DNA of 64,000 nucleotides from Mermis nigrescens (GCA_036768485.1 JAVLUZ010000271.1:4880309-4944308), one strand, 5' to 3'. Shown: positions 23,001-34,223, counted from the first letter of the stretch. Numbers and translations: made by a program. Notes: generated by a model not told the origin, from the letters alone.

Positions 23001-26000
23001 AATAAAGACATCTAATAATGATAAGATAAATAAAAGATTTTAAAAAGAACAATAAGTAAAAATAAGATTCTTGGCACAGCCTTATATTAGATTAGTTACC
23101 CTGTTTTGCCAAGTCGTTAAATTCCGATCTTGTCAGATTATATTCATTGATAGTCATTCTATTGGTGGCTTTCGACGGTATAAACCAATATCCTCGGATC
23201 AGTACAGTCGACTGAGCCGGTAATTCGGGCGGAGGGTCAATTTTGCTTTTCGTTATGTAAGCACCCAGCTCCTTGTAGCAGCTTTCGAGACCATAGTTGG
23301 CATTGCCGCTGTAAAGATAAAAAATGAAAGTAAAGATAAAAGTAGATAAACATTGGTCTGTTCGTATATAGATTTAACAAATAGAATTTAATGCAAAATG
23401 ACATAATAAATAAAATAAATAAATAAAACATTAAATAAAAGTAAAATATTACTAAATAGGAAAATTAATAAAAGTAAAAATTGAAGCCGTAAAATGAGGC
23501 CAATATTGTCACGGCATTTTCGAAGATTTTCGAAAATTCATCATTTTTTCATTTTAATCCTTTTCGAATATGGCTGCCCTAAAGCGGACTACACGTTTTG
23601 CATTGTACATTATTTAATGTCCCAGCACACACTCGGAAATTCCAAAAAAACGCTTTTAAGCTATTATAATTCAGTAAGGAATTAAGGATTTTAATATGGC
23701 GACCTGCAGGCAGCCACATTGGAAAAACACTGTTTACGATCTTTCCACCGTAAAATGTCTCAAGCTTAAAGTCTTTTACAGTTCATTTGATTAAATCGAA
23801 AAACCTATATTTTGTACTGAAAATGACGATTATAAAAGGGCAGTGTCGCGAATCCAGGCTATCTGACAGAGGGCGAAACCCCAAATGTTCCTGATAGTGT
23901 CGAAAATTATCCAAAAAAATTGTGAAATGCGCTTAAAGTATCGGTCTTCTGTCGTCTTTTGATAGACAGTAATCAGTTTTGTTGTGATCCGTAAAAAGTT
24001 TGATATTTCCGAAAAGTTTTTTTACGAAAACAACGCATAAAATTAGCGCGAAAAATCAGCGTGAAGCACCGATAAATACTCGAGAAATCATTGTAAGAAC
24101 TTAAAAGTCAATGTTCTGAACATAAAATACTGTTTTAACGTAAAAATAACAGATTTTAGAGCTGCAAGCAAGTGAGTAAAGGATTACTACCCGGAATCTT
24201 AAAAATTGTGAGAAAAAATGCCTAAAATAATCAAAAAATACACATTACTCTCTATTTCGCCCAACTATTTTGGACGACAGGGGGCGCCCCTAGCCTTCTG
24301 CAAATCTGTGCTTGTCAAAGCAGCATAAAAAGTCAAGTAATTTTGCTATGGTTTGCTTTTTTATGGGACAAACTTCCAATGAATTTTTGTTGTGATGTCA
24401 TTCAAAATTTTCTCACAGTAGAATGAAAGAGGGAAACTGAATTAAGAACTAAAGTGGTTGAGGAAAGGTAATACGTACATGCAACTATACCTAAGCGTGA
24501 GAGTTTGGAGGGGGCAACCATCCACCCCTTCCCCAGAAACCAAAATATCCCCCAGAATTCAATTTTTGAAATTTTTTGTTTTTTTCGCAATTTTTTGATG
24601 CCAATAGATAGTGCTCGATGAGAAACGTTGAAAAATGGTGGTTTTTCCGCCATACCACCATTTTTAAGATCATTTTTTGACCTTTGAAAAAAACTTGACA
24701 CCCCCCCCTTAGAACTTTGGTGCCGCCCACCTACGCATACAACTTCTACTCAAAATAATATTTTTTACCTTATTTTGTATGCGACTCTACGATACGTCCA
24801 CTGAAATTCGTGTTCCGCTGGGAAACACGAGCTGTGGTAGATATCTTTTGCATTGGGATTTGCCATTTTGACGCTTTCAATTCTGGCAGCCTCTATGCCG
24901 TTGCCAAGATAACTGTGACATTTATAAACGATTAAAAAATTTCTAAAGTTTAACTAACATTCAACCTTTTTACAGACCCTAAAAGGATAAGCATTTTTAA
25001 TTTTTGAAGTTTTCAAGAACAACTCTTGTAGGTTTTTATGCCTAATTTCATAAAAAAACTTATTCAGTGGAAGTTTCCCGAACATGTGAAGACCTATAAT
25101 AAGTGCATCTAATACGGTAAATTTTCCAGAAAAACGTACGCAATTTAGCTTTTCGACAGACTAGATGTTGCAAAGCAATGTTTTTCTCTAAAATTTGAAA
25201 TCATCAAATTATATCCTGTAAAAATTTGTCAGTCAAAGTTAAATTTATTCATCTATGATAAAGTGTAATAGGTTATCATCATTAACGGAAATATTGTAAC
25301 AAGCCTATTTCAGCGGATTCATATTACCCTTGAACCGTCCACTATTTTTGTGTTTTATACTTGTTCTGGATCTAGTATACAATTTACCCCCCGGTGCTTT
25401 TTAGCCGATCCATATAAGCTACAGTAACCAAACTTTACAAGGAGATAGCTATAAGCCTATTGTACTAATTTGGCAAAATTGATTAACTTACGGTGTAAAC
25501 TTACTGCTTTAGAAAAAAATTAAAAAAAACTCATTTTACTTTAAACTTACTTTAAACTTACTTATACTAGATCCCTTGTTCTACTTACTGGAGCAAAATA
25601 AAGAAAATTTTTGGTGCGCTATTTTCAAAATATTAATTTTTCACTTTTTATCTTCAATCATAGTTTTCTTAATCATTTTTCGTTATTTTTTACAATTTTT
25701 ACAGCGATTCTTTGAATTTTGATCGAAAAAGGCTTTAAAAGTCAAGATTAGCGTGAACAATATAATTGAAACATAAACTTTCCCTTATTTCAATACAGTG
25801 TACCTAAAACTGCCCTTACTGAAAACTTCCGTTTAATGAAGAATTAAAATTTATGTGAGGCGCAGGAGGACAAACTGGGCTTGGATTATAATTATAAATT
25901 ATAACTAAAATGTATGAATGCATAATATTCATACTCGTACCTGTGGGTATACAATTCCATAATTTTGCCTCCAAAGCGAATCCCAGTTATGTATTTTGCT

Positions 26001-29000
26001 GGAGCTTTTTGCATCGTTTTAGGGTCTTTGGGCAGGAACGTAATTTGCGTCGAAGCCCCTCCGAGGTCAAAGGTGGCAAGCGTTTCCGACTGGGGCAAAC
26101 TACTATTATCGACTAGAAAAGAATTTCAGAAATATTTATTTTGGAGCGATAAAAAATGACAAAATTTCAGCTCACGAGTTTGTAATTCCTTGCTCAAAGG
26201 ACCCAATTTAGATTTGAGAAAATTTGCCGCCAGCCATCCATATATTCCTTCGTCTTCGCCACTCATCAACGAAACTGATTCGTCGTTGAACAAAAATCCG
26301 GAATTTTCAATAGCTTCTCGTGTCTACGCGAAAATATGCTAAACTTGCTGCGAAGCGACTTGCTTGGCCACCATAGGTGGGCGGCACCAAAGTTCTGGGG
26401 GGGGGTGCTAGAGTTTTTCATTAGGGGTATTTTGGTTTCTAGGGGGTGCATACCCCCAAACCCCTTACGCCCATGTATGCTTGCCATCATAAATGCGAAG
26501 CATGGCCGACCTGGGGATCAGTTCTTGAGATTTGTAGGGCCAAACTGACCTCAAAATTTGAGTAAATGCTAAAATATCGTTAAAACTACGTTACTCTATG
26601 GTTCCTAGTCAATTTCAAGCAATTTTCAAAGAAATTTTCATTCTCATTTATTTTTGGTTTCTGTTTTGTCTTATTTTCCCCAGAAAATTTCCCATCCTTT
26701 TCCTATGAAGGTTCCAGACCCACAAACCCTTCTCCTCCGTGCATTGTTGGGCTCTTACTATGAAAGGAGTTGGAGGGGGATCAGGGTGAGGTCCAATTCC
26801 TAAATTTAAAAAACCCTAAATTCCGGAACTTCCCCAGAATCGAATGTTTAGCCTTTCTTAGATGGTCAGCAACGGCCAAAATGTATGTATTACGGTCGAT
26901 ATTTTAAATTTGCATAAAGAAGTTTGATTTTCATCCATTTTAATTTACAAATCCAATTTTCAACATTATTTATCGAAATGCGCAAAGCTTAATAAATTAA
27001 TAGGTAATTAGTATGATTAATAATAAAATTAATATAATTGAATATTATGAGTAATTATTTATTAGACGATTTATTTTAATGACTGCATGAAAATTTATGA
27101 CGTTTAGTGTCCCCTGCAAGAGCCATTTGTGATGTAAACGAAAAACAAAACAATTCCCGTTTACGACTTAATTTCATAGGTGGGCGGCACCAAAGTTCTC
27201 GTGGGAGCAAGATCTTTTCAAAGGTCAGAAAATGGCCTTTAACATGATGGTATGGCGAAAAAACACCATTTTTAAACGTTTCTCATCTAGCACTATCCAA
27301 TGGCATCTAAAAAATTGCGAAAAAAACAAAAAAATCTAAAAAAGTGAATTCTGGGGGTATTTTGGTCTCTGGGGGGATTGCATACCCCCCCAACACCCAC
27401 GCCCAGGTATGCTTAATTCCATAAAGCTAACTAACTTGATTTAGTATATCGTCCGATTGATTCTTTTCCAAGTATCTCAGGCCAGCCGTTGCTTTTAGCG
27501 TTATAGGTGTGTACAATTTGGCTTCTTTTGGTATTATATTTTCAGCCTGTCGAATCAGCTTCTCGACGCTCGTTTTACCCTAAAGGTACGGTTTACTTCT
27601 TATGAGCGAATATTTAATTAATATTTTATAATACATTATTCTCTAACCCGCGCAATCTTTGGAAAAACTTATTTTTTCCGGCCACCCTTAGATCATTTTT
27701 TGCCCTCTTAGCCCAAACATCGAAGCCGCGTACCCCTCCGTTAAATGGCCAGCACCATCACCCAGAAGTATTTATTTAGTAGAAACACGTGTTATGCAGA
27801 AAGTAGTAAAAAAACGATAAAAAACGATACAAAATAGGAGGAAAACGCATTAATATTATGTCCTACAGCAGGTCACTTGAACAGTGATGCCATTTGAATT
27901 GCCCCCGGCAAAAGCTGTTAGGTTGGTGTTTTCTAACTTATTAATAAAAGAGTTTAAAGAGTCTGAGCGTCTAGTTTCGTGATATAATGAAACCAAACCA
28001 ATTTTTCCTAATTTCAGTTCTGGAATAGTTGATAAATACGATATTTTGATCAATCTTAAAGCGGTTCTTTGAAAGTTCAAAAATTTCAGAAAATTTCCTT
28101 TTTCGATGTTTTTTATCATATTTGAAAGTTTCATTCGGATCAATTTTAATTCTCTTACTCCAGTCGCATTATTTGCGTAGGACGAAAGGCCGGGCTTCTC
28201 CTCTATTTGTTGACTGCCAGACAGTACGAAAGGCGATCCTGTATGGAATGAAAAATGCTATAAAATTATCCATCGCACAGAAATGGAAAAATCAAAAAAC
28301 AAGAAAGCATTGGGTGTTCTGCTCTGAGTCTATTAATTCGAGTGGGCCAAGCCGGCGTTCGGAAATTCTGAATCAAATTCTAAGACGGACGGTAAATTTT
28401 GCGACATTGGTAAATTCAATGACTAGACTATTATTTTTAGGGTAATTTTAGCAAAAGGACATTTGGAGAAAACGTTGTAATTATAACCACTTTTTTCTCA
28501 ACGCAAAGTCACATTAAATAAATGCCAATTTTTTATTTATTGATTTGTTATTCATCAAAATTTCGCGTCTACAAACAGCTTTTTATTTCATTTTTAACGA
28601 CTATCCGATTTCGCGAGATTTATGAAAAAGTCGAAAAGAAATGGAAGTTAATTCAGGGGAAATGACTTATAAATGTCATTCATCGATTGTTATTTTCTCG
28701 CTTTTTTCTTTTTTCTCCCTCCTCTTTATGGCATAAGTTAGCATCATTGAATAGTAATCATTTTAAAGATGCACTGAATATAATTCAGAATAAAATGTAT
28801 AAAATTTGAGGTATTAAAACAATACACGACATATACAAATCTTAAGCGAAATGTTCGCCAGCACCCTTTATTCGTCTATTATTGGAAAATCACTTGTCAC
28901 GACATAATCGGCCGTATTTTTTTGTTTTTTTAGTTTATTGTCCACTGAGCTCAACACTGTATGCGTCAAAATTTCAGGGTCTAAATCTGTTTAATTGTAA

Positions 29001-32000
29001 AGCCACCACAACTTCGGCGGACACCCAAAAATACCATAGAAAAACATTTAAAATTCTGGTTAGTCTCACTGACTGCGCGAAATTTTGTATTTAAACCCTC
29101 CGAGCTATTCTTCAGCATTAAAAATAATCTTTCTAGCAAATTTTAAAATTTTGCCCAAACGTCAAAAGTTCAACAAGAGGCTACGTAGATCGTTTGAGAG
29201 CTGCGTTTATCGACATTTAATTTGAATACTATTTGGCCTAAACCTGGCTTAAACCCGGACTAGATTGAAGTATACATATGTAGTATCTATTTTGCCGTCA
29301 TATGTTTCAAGATTTGAATTAAATATGCCTGATTCAAGCCCAACATATTGAGACCGGATTGAACCAGGCTTAGATCAGCATGCTATCTTTACAGTCTGAA
29401 TTATGGCTTAAAGCTGACCTAAAAGGTAAATGAAATTGAAACTAAACTCATGTGTGCTTCCTGGGTAATCATATCTGAATTTCCCCAAAAAGCAATCTTT
29501 AGTTTCGACTAGAGCGCAAATGATCGGTAGGATACACGTTGTGATAAACTTATGTTAAGCTATTCGAAACAAGGTTTCAATCGGAATTATTGACCTTAAA
29601 GAAAAGCTAGGCTTTAATTCATTTTAGCATCAAATCACGCTGAAATGTTGAATCTTGCTGCCTTATTTATACAGCCGCCACATTTTTGAATGGTCCTGGG
29701 TTGGTGGGTGCACATTATGATTTGCCAAACGATTCCATGTAGGTGCCTGCTTTTTGAGATTCAATCGTCGAAAAAAACTTTAAATTCGGAGCTTTCCTCA
29801 GCTATGGCCACCTTGAAGCTAGTGTGTAGCATTAAAGAAAACCTCAAAAATAAATTTTATCCGCTTTTTTATCGATATTTGAAGAGCATGGATTCGTCAG
29901 CCTTTTTTACCCCAATTCTGCCGTAAATTTTCTGATAAATTTTGCAAGAACAAACGAAATTCAAAGCGTGGCTGATCTGCGGAGTGATTCAGCCGGTCTA
30001 GGCCAATCGACATTGAAAAATGGATATAAATGCTGGGGAAAAACCTATGATTTATTTACAGTTTCTAGTCAGTTTCAAGAGCAAATTTGTAGAAAAACTT
30101 TGATTTAAATCTATTTTTGGCTTTTTTCGCAAAAATTTCCAGTTTATCCTTTCTAGGGTTATATAACTAATTTTTAGCAATTAATCTTGACGACTTCTCC
30201 TGTTTATTCTTTTTTGCCAGGATATTTTCTTGCCTCTGTTTATCACCATGGTAGACGAAGTGGCAGAAATAAGTACTCAGCTAATTTTTCACTGTTTGCT
30301 GCGTTTTATTATTCTTCTGAAAGCAAAAAGAGCATATAACTTGAAAATATGAAAAATATTCAAAATGCAAAAAATCGACACTAGAAAAACCATGAAAAAT
30401 CTTCTTATTCGATATCTGACAATTTTTTCGTGCAGAACGAGAAGGTCGGACTATCGACAGTATAGATGAATAAACTCTGAAAATTAGACATTTAGCCTCG
30501 AATAAATAACTTTGGTCTACGCAAGTTTTTGCAAGTTGAGGAATTCTGGCCATACCTGGGCATGGGGGTTTCGGGGGTATACATCCCCCAAAAACCAAAA
30601 TACCCCCAGAAATCAAAATACCCCCAGAATTCAATTTTCGAAATTTTTTTTTGTTGCAATTTCTTGATGCCAATGGATAGTGCTCGATGAGAAACGTTGA
30701 AAAATGGTATTTATGCGCCATACTACCATTTTTAAGGCCATTTTTTGACCTTTGAAAAAATCTTGCAGCCCCCCCCCACACACACACAGAGAACTTTGGT
30801 GCCGCCCACCTATGATGCTAAGCCTCTTGAACGCTGCTGACCACAGGTGGGAATGAGTATTTTATATTTTAGAGTTTTAGACGTTCTCATAACACGTGGG
30901 CGTGGGGAGGGAGGATTGGAAGTAAGCACCTCCTTCAGAGGGCGGATACCCTCTACCCACTAGAAACCAAAATATCCGCCCAGAATTCATATTTTGGAAT
31001 TTTTCAGTATTTTTAGCAATTTTTTGATGCCAAATGATAGTGCTCCATGAGAAATCTTGAAAAATTGTGTTTTTTTGCCACCCCACCATTTTTAAGACCA
31101 TTCTTTGACCTTTGAAATATGCACCCCCTTCCCAGAATTTTGTACTGCCTACCTATGATTCTCCCGTTCCTAGAATCCAGCAAACCCTCAAAATTGATGG
31201 ACCCCGAGAATTAAATTTTTAGTACGTTTTTGCGATTTTTTGGACTTTCGCTCCTTTCAGACCCTGTTGTATTTAGTCGCTCATGTATGATGCTGACCAC
31301 ACATTTGGAAGAAGGTTTTAGATTTTTAAAATCCAAGCCTCTAATGTGGAAGACTTCAGAGCTGAATTATTGACGTTTTTGCTCATCAAACCCTAATGTT
31401 TTTTGATTTTCCAAAAGAAATTAAGAAATTTTGCGCTGTTTTAAGAAACCTTAGAGTTTATTTTTGATTAAATTTCATTTTTCGTTTTTTAAGCTAAAAT
31501 TTCGATGATACATATTAATATTAAAAAAATTTGTCATAAATATTCAAAAACTATGCACGACGACAAAAGTGTCATAAACATAAAAAGGCTTCAAAAAACA
31601 AAATGTTATTTTAATTTATACAATTAATTTAATTTTTTTAACAGTCTACTAGTTCAAAAGCATTAATTTTTTGGAGCTTCACGCGACGTCAGATGACTAT
31701 TTTTGACTTTTCAAGTTGTATTTTAATGAATTTTTTATGTTTCATTTATATTCAACGGAGAAAGAACATTGTCTGAACCGTTGCAAGTCAAATTATTGAC
31801 ATGTACTCATCTTTTTAAGCAGAAACATTGACAGAAAATTTTTGGGGGTCACAAATCATTGCCATAGGTACCTACATGTTTGTTTACTACCATAGATGCA
31901 TGCATAGCTTGTTTCGTCAAAGGATCGGCGTCAATTACCATATGGAGATTTAGAGCCAAAACGGTTCCGAAAATCAATATAAATGCTAAAAAGCGTGAAA

Positions 32001-34223
32001 ACTTTTTTATTCACAGTTTCTGATCAATTTCAAGCAGTTTTGCTAAAAATTATGATTTTGGTTTTATTCTTGGCCAATTCATTCTGTCTCATTTTACCCA
32101 ACAATTGTCCCGGTTTTCAGGAGATAGGCCTTATCTAGACTCCCAACGCTTTTCTGTTCATCTGGTTATAGCCATAGATGCACAGCAGGGCCGACCTGAG
32201 GGAAGGGTCAAGAATTGAGCTTTTTTGGGCCAAAATGACTCCATAAATGACCTCAAAAAGATACGTTATTATACAGTTTCCGGTCAATGTAAAGCGCTTT
32301 TGAGAAAAATTTTCAATTTTCATCATTTTTTCGCCTTCATTTTGCCTCATTTTACCGAGAAAATTTTTACCCATTTTTTCATTCTGGGGGTCTAGGCCCC
32401 CAGACCCCACGCGCATATGTCCTTATAGCACTAACCATTTGTTAGTCGCTTGAACTCAAACGTGTATAAGCGTGTCCCACTGCTTCCAGCGTCGATTACG
32501 ATGACGAAAACGTGGCACGCGTCTATTTTCTCAGCCGACGGTGCTATACATATGTCCATCATTTTTGTTTTATTTGACGGCGATCTAGGAAAAACATAAA
32601 AATGTTATGGGCCAAAACGTCGAAGCTAGGAAGACTTTTCATTTTGATGCTTATCTTGCGGTGTCATTTTTTTGAAGGTTTTTCAAATTTCTTTCCGAAT
32701 ATTTTTTGCCGGTTTTCTACTTATCGAAAAGTCTTTCTATGCGCCAATGCGATTTATGCCCACACTGACTTTCTCGGCTCTCTAAAAACTATTTTTACGC
32801 CAGAAGAGCTGTTTATATACAGAAAAATGATTTTTTTGATTCTCAAAATAAATTCTCGAGCATTTTTTCGGTGCTTAGCGCCGTTTTTCGGTCTAATTTC
32901 GCACATTTTGCCTCATAGAATTTTCGGAGATTTCTAACTTTTTCAGATCTGTTCATCAAAAGACGGCGAAAAACCGATATTTCGAAAGCTTAATGCACGA
33001 ATTTTCCGGACAATTTCCGACACTCTTAGGAAAATTTGGGATTCCGCTTCTGTCAGAAAATCCTGGATCCGCCACTTCTCTTATACCTACATAATCCCAC
33101 GTGTTCGAAATACGAGAATTGCAGCCAACGGAACATATTTTCATTTTGATTGCAATCCAAAGCTGGCAAAAGCATTCGCTCAACAAATAGTGAATAGAAA
33201 AATAATTCAAAGCATTTCACGGCGAGCCTTAGAAACTCGCCAGTGATGACGAAATCCAGAAAGCTAATATGTATGTATGTATACGTAAACTTTTGCATTT
33301 TCTGTATCGAGAACTTTTTCGGGAAAAATTGAGCAGGGAACTAAGCAATTTATACTTCCAACGCTGGTTTTTTTGGTTCTTTTATCTCATGTAAGCTCTA
33401 AAGAATCTAAAAAAGTGTTACTTAAACCCTCCCTTGCATGTTGAGGGTGGCTCTGGGAAGTTCACAGGTGCATGGCTGGTCCTTGATTGGCCCTCGTGGG
33501 GTATCCAAAGATATTTGTTGAGCTAATTGACCTTGTTATCGAATTTAGAATGTTTAAATTTCACAAAAATTAAGGAACCATCTGGAATAGTTTTTACACT
33601 TTGGAAATTTAGAGGCCTTCTTGGTTTTGTCTCATTTTTCCCAGAAAACTCCATTACGTTATTACAACCCTGAATTCCAGCACATATCTGAATTATACGA
33701 ATTTATACTAACTACTTTCAGCAATAGACGCGACTGCCGCTTAAACGAGTGAATGGCTTATCCACGCTTGAAAACAATCGCTTCATTTGAATGACTCATA
33801 CGAGGCGTAGTGAATCAAAATAAAATAAATAAAAAATATTCTATAATTGCAGTACATCGTATATTTCGATTGTAATGCTTGTCCGTCAGAAGGTTCGGCT
33901 TAATACATGGGCAATGACCAAATTCAGGAGTCTGAAGGGGCTAAATAGCAAGAAGACCACATAAAATTTGTTCTCAGAGATATAATCGTAATCTTCGGGT
34001 GGTATTTTAAATTCTGGGGTTTAGAAACCACACTCATGTATGGTCAGGTTTCTTCTAAGAAGTTGATTGATAAATACTGGTTTGAATACTTGACTCTTTC
34101 ACCACTCGACTGTGCTCAATAATATATGTAAGCTACTAACTTTTGCGGTCTGGCATGAATTGTGCATAAGAATAGTAGCAATAAACACGCAGCCAAAGCG
34201 AGTCTATTGTTCTGGGGCGCCAT
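19937..34223 (-). CDS. ENTPD5: NTPDase, ENTPD5/ENTPD6 type (nucleoside diphosphatase), ten exons, 450 aa
   Basis: Exons (minus): 34223..34141, 32584..32436, 28238..28159, 27579..27436, 26323..26176, 26112..25941, 24912..24769, 23308..23100, 22540..22421, 20040..19937. Phases agree at every junction and the total is 1,353 bp. Residues 8-24 form a signal-peptide core. ACR1 is VIDAGSSGTR (57-66), ACR2 LKATAGLR (132-139), ACR3 SGEDEGIYGW (173-182, with Glu177 as expected catalytic base), ACR4 TFDLGGASTQ (215-224) and ACR5 NWGLGA (426-431). The family hydrolyses UDP and GDP in the ER/Golgi lumen or after secretion, supporting glycoprotein folding and sugar transport. The length is close to vertebrate ENTPD5/6, and no C-terminal membrane anchor is seen, which fits that type. 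The exon 9 donor is weak. ENTPD5 and ENTPD6 cannot be told apart from this. Confidence 0.93.
20990..21783. repeat. Family C repeat, three head-to-tail copies
   Basis: The start block AGCATGGCCGACCTG (with variants) recurs at 21047, 21282 and 21541, giving units of about 235 and 259 bp. Each ends in TTTTGCCTCATTTTCCCCAG and ACCATA-type sequence leading into the next. The last copy runs directly into a MITE-A copy. Related single copies lie at about 26490, 29960, 31900, 32170 and 35400. Confidence 0.8.
21784..22031. mobile_element. MITE-A copy (hAT-like)
   Basis: It starts CACACATGGGCG and ends GCCCACCTATG. The flanks TTCTGGAC and GTCTAGAC are a decayed 8-bp duplication. Core sequence GATAGTGCTCGATGAGAAAC is present. 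Confidence 0.82.
22421..22540 (-). CDS. ENTPD5: NTPDase exon 9 (CFDLSYITALL)
   Basis: The acceptor is TTATTTAG|CG. It encodes ENWRCFDLSYITALLTAYGI, matching LCMDLSYITALL of ENTPD5. Keeping frame with exon 10 requires the unusual donor C|GTCGCA at 22420. The much better donor GTACGT four bases earlier (exon end 22425) would shift the frame. Confidence 0.85.
22616..22873. mobile_element. MITE-A copy with perfect 8-bp target duplication
   Basis: A 258-bp element from CACACATGGGCG to GCCCACCTACG, flanked by exact CTTGGTAC at 22608-22615 and 22874-22881. This copy defines the family boundaries and the hAT-like duplication length. It sits in NTPDase intron 8. Confidence 0.92.
23100..23308 (-). CDS. 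ENTPD5: NTPDase exon 8 (GLESCYKEL ... GYWFIPSKA)
   Basis: The acceptor is CTTTACAG|C; the donor is CAGG|GTAACT (phase 1). It encodes GNANYGLESCYKELGAYI and RGYWFIPSKATNRM, aligning with the GFEPCY..V and FYAFSYYYDRA regions of the family. Confidence 0.88.
23841..24314. mobile_element. MITE-B copy (CAGTGGCGGATCCAG family), forward
   Basis: It starts CAGTGTCGCGAATCCAGG and ends CAAATCTGTGCTTG, imperfect inverted ends of the CAGTGGCGGATC type widespread among arthropod hAT MITEs. Interior sequence aligns with 42712-43192, including ACTCGAGAAATCATTGTAAG. No clear target duplication remains. Confidence 0.7.
24486..24735. mobile_element. MITE-A copy next to NTPDase exon 7
   Basis: The duplication is CATGCAAC / CATACAAC (24478-24485 and 24736-24743), with one mismatch. 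The right end, GCCGCCCACCTACG, lies only 33 bp from the splice donor side of exon 7. The minus frames 24402-24730 are MITE shadows. Confidence 0.85.
24769..24912 (-). CDS. ENTPD5: NTPDase exon 7 (YLGNGIEAARI ... CFP)
   Basis: The acceptor is TGTCACAG|T; the donor is ATAAG|GTAAAA (phase 2). It encodes YLGNGIEAARIESVK and YHSSCFPAEHEFQWTY, corresponding to the YLGFGLKAAR..ACLP region of ENTPD5. It lies immediately beside a MITE-A copy (24486-24735). Confidence 0.88.
25941..26112 (-). CDS. ENTPD5: NTPDase exon 6, ACR4 (TFDLGGASTQ)
   Basis: The acceptor is TTTCTAG|TC; the donor is CACAG|GTACGA (phase 2). It encodes ATFDLGGASTQITFLP and ends in KIMELYTH, completed by S-YLGNG in exon 7 as in human ENTPD5 (YTHSYLG). 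The open frame runs past the donor to 25892, but the phase of the next exon fixes the border. Confidence 0.94.
26176..26323 (-). CDS. ENTPD5: NTPDase exon 5, ACR3 (SGEDEGIYGW)
   Basis: The acceptor is GCGTAG|ACA; the donor is ACTC|GTGAGC (phase 1). It encodes SLMSGEDEGIYGWLAANFL, which carries the glutamate that acts as general base in NTPDases. Confidence 0.92.
26372..26479. mobile_element. MITE-A copy, internally deleted (about 108 bp)
   Basis: Both ends are kept (CATAGGTGGGCGGCACC at left, TACGCCCATGTATG at right) but the core is lost. Flanking CTTGGCCA/CTTGCCAT resembles the usual 8-bp duplication, displaced by one base. Confidence 0.75.
27175..27411. mobile_element. MITE-A copy, inverted, with 8-bp target duplication
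   Basis: Flanked by CTTAATTT (27167-27174) and CTTAATTC (27412-27419). The left end is CATAGGTGGGCGGCACC; the right end is CGCCCAGGTATG. It ends 24 bp before the exon 4 donor boundary at 27436, so the insertion lies just inside intron 4. Confidence 0.88.
27436..27579 (-). CDS. ENTPD5: NTPDase exon 4, ACR2 (LKATAGLR)
   Basis: The acceptor is CTTTAG|GGT; the donor is CAA|GTTAGT. The encoded YTPITLKATAGLRYLE contains the second apyrase conserved region. The other two frames hit stops, so the phase is certain. Confidence 0.92.
27600..28158. other. NTPDase intron 3, no other gene accepted
   Basis: A 95-codon minus frame (28143-27856) is open, with Leu/Ile/Lys-rich sequence and phrases such as FQRTALRLIKISYLS. 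It has no domain I recognise and no splice support. It could be the worn tail of a transposon ORF. The remainder is AT-rich. Confidence 0.35.
28159..28238 (-). CDS. ENTPD5: NTPDase exon 3 (EEKPGLSSYANN)
   Basis: An 80-bp exon with acceptor CCATACAG|GA and donor GGA|GTAAGA. It encodes the KPGLSSYA block that follows ACR1 in the ENTPD5/6 family (usually KPGLSA.AD.P). It is too short to be seen as an ORF. Confidence 0.88.
28882..29950. other. NTPDase intron 2 segment with a weak interspersed repeat
   Basis: Around 29240-29390 the phrases AACCTGGCTTAAACCCGG and ACCGGATTGAACCAGGCTTA occur as diverged, partly inverted copies. Similar wording is seen at 8313-8330. Short frames at 28882-29094 and 29690-29926 have no domain. 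Confidence 0.4.
30551..30814. mobile_element. MITE-A copy
   Basis: It begins CATACCTGGGCATGGGGG and ends GCCGCCCACCTATG, with the usual core (AATGGATAGTGCTCGATGAG). The target duplication is not convincing here. The 168-codon minus frame that crosses it is a shadow of the repeat. Confidence 0.82.
30891..31157. mobile_element. MITE-A copy, diverged
   Basis: It begins AACACGTGGGCGTGGGG and ends CTGCCTACCTATG. The core reads GATAGTGCTCCATGAGAAAT. It lies 76 bp from the previous copy in the same orientation. Confidence 0.78.
31890..32420. repeat. Family C repeat, two head-to-tail copies
   Basis: ATAGATGCA(TG)CA...CAT/GGCC-type starts occur near 31897 and 32172, each followed by AAAATGACYxC..A and CAATTTYAAGC..TTT, and ending in TTTTGCCTCATTTTACC and a C-rich tail. 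The second copy ends close to the NTPDase exon 2 donor at 32435. Confidence 0.65.
32436..32584 (-). CDS. ENTPD5: NTPDase exon 2, ACR1 (VIDAGSSGTR)
   Basis: The acceptor is TTTTCCTAG|A; the donor is AATG|GTTAGT (phase 1). It encodes HVFVIVIDAGSSGTRLYTFE, the phosphate-binding first apyrase conserved region. Two Met codons at 32562 and 32559 could be taken for the start, but the signal peptide exon upstream in matching phase argues against this. Confidence 0.92.
32640..33077. mobile_element. MITE-B copy, reverse orientation, in NTPDase intron 1
   Basis: The right end, CTGGATCCGCCACTT, is the complement of the CAGTGGCGGATCCAG terminus. TTCCGACACTCTTAGGAAAA, then TTTGGGATTCCGCTTCTGTC, matches the other copies. 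The left end is blurred. Confidence 0.68.
34141..34223 (-). CDS. ENTPD5: NTPDase exon 1, start codon and signal peptide
   Basis: ATG at 34223 opens MAPQNNRLALAACLLLLFLC followed by TIHARPQ, a classic signal sequence with likely cleavage after TIHA. The donor AA|GTTAGT is phase 2 and matches the exon 2 acceptor CCTAG|A exactly, creating a Lys codon. Other frames in the region are shadows of it. Confidence 0.8.

Noticed and set aside
27856..28143. 95-codon minus frame in the NTPDase intron as a gene
   Set aside because: No recognisable domain, no splice or start support, and it lies between two firm exons of another gene on the same strand.
28122..28445. 107-codon plus-strand frame
   Set aside because: It is antisense to NTPDase exon 3 and has no domain.
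29240..29300. Minus-strand AG followed by FKPGLG, considered as NTPDase exon 3
   Set aside because: The phase is wrong and the sequence belongs to an interspersed repeat; the true KPGLSSYA exon is at 28238-28159.
30281..30787. 168-codon minus-strand frame
   Set aside because: Nearly half lies in a MITE-A copy and gives the same FQRSKNGLKNG phrase as other MITE-A copies; no domain.
32436..32562. Met codons at 32562/32559 as the NTPDase start
   Set aside because: They leave the protein without a signal peptide, whereas an upstream exon at 34223 supplies one in exactly matching phase.
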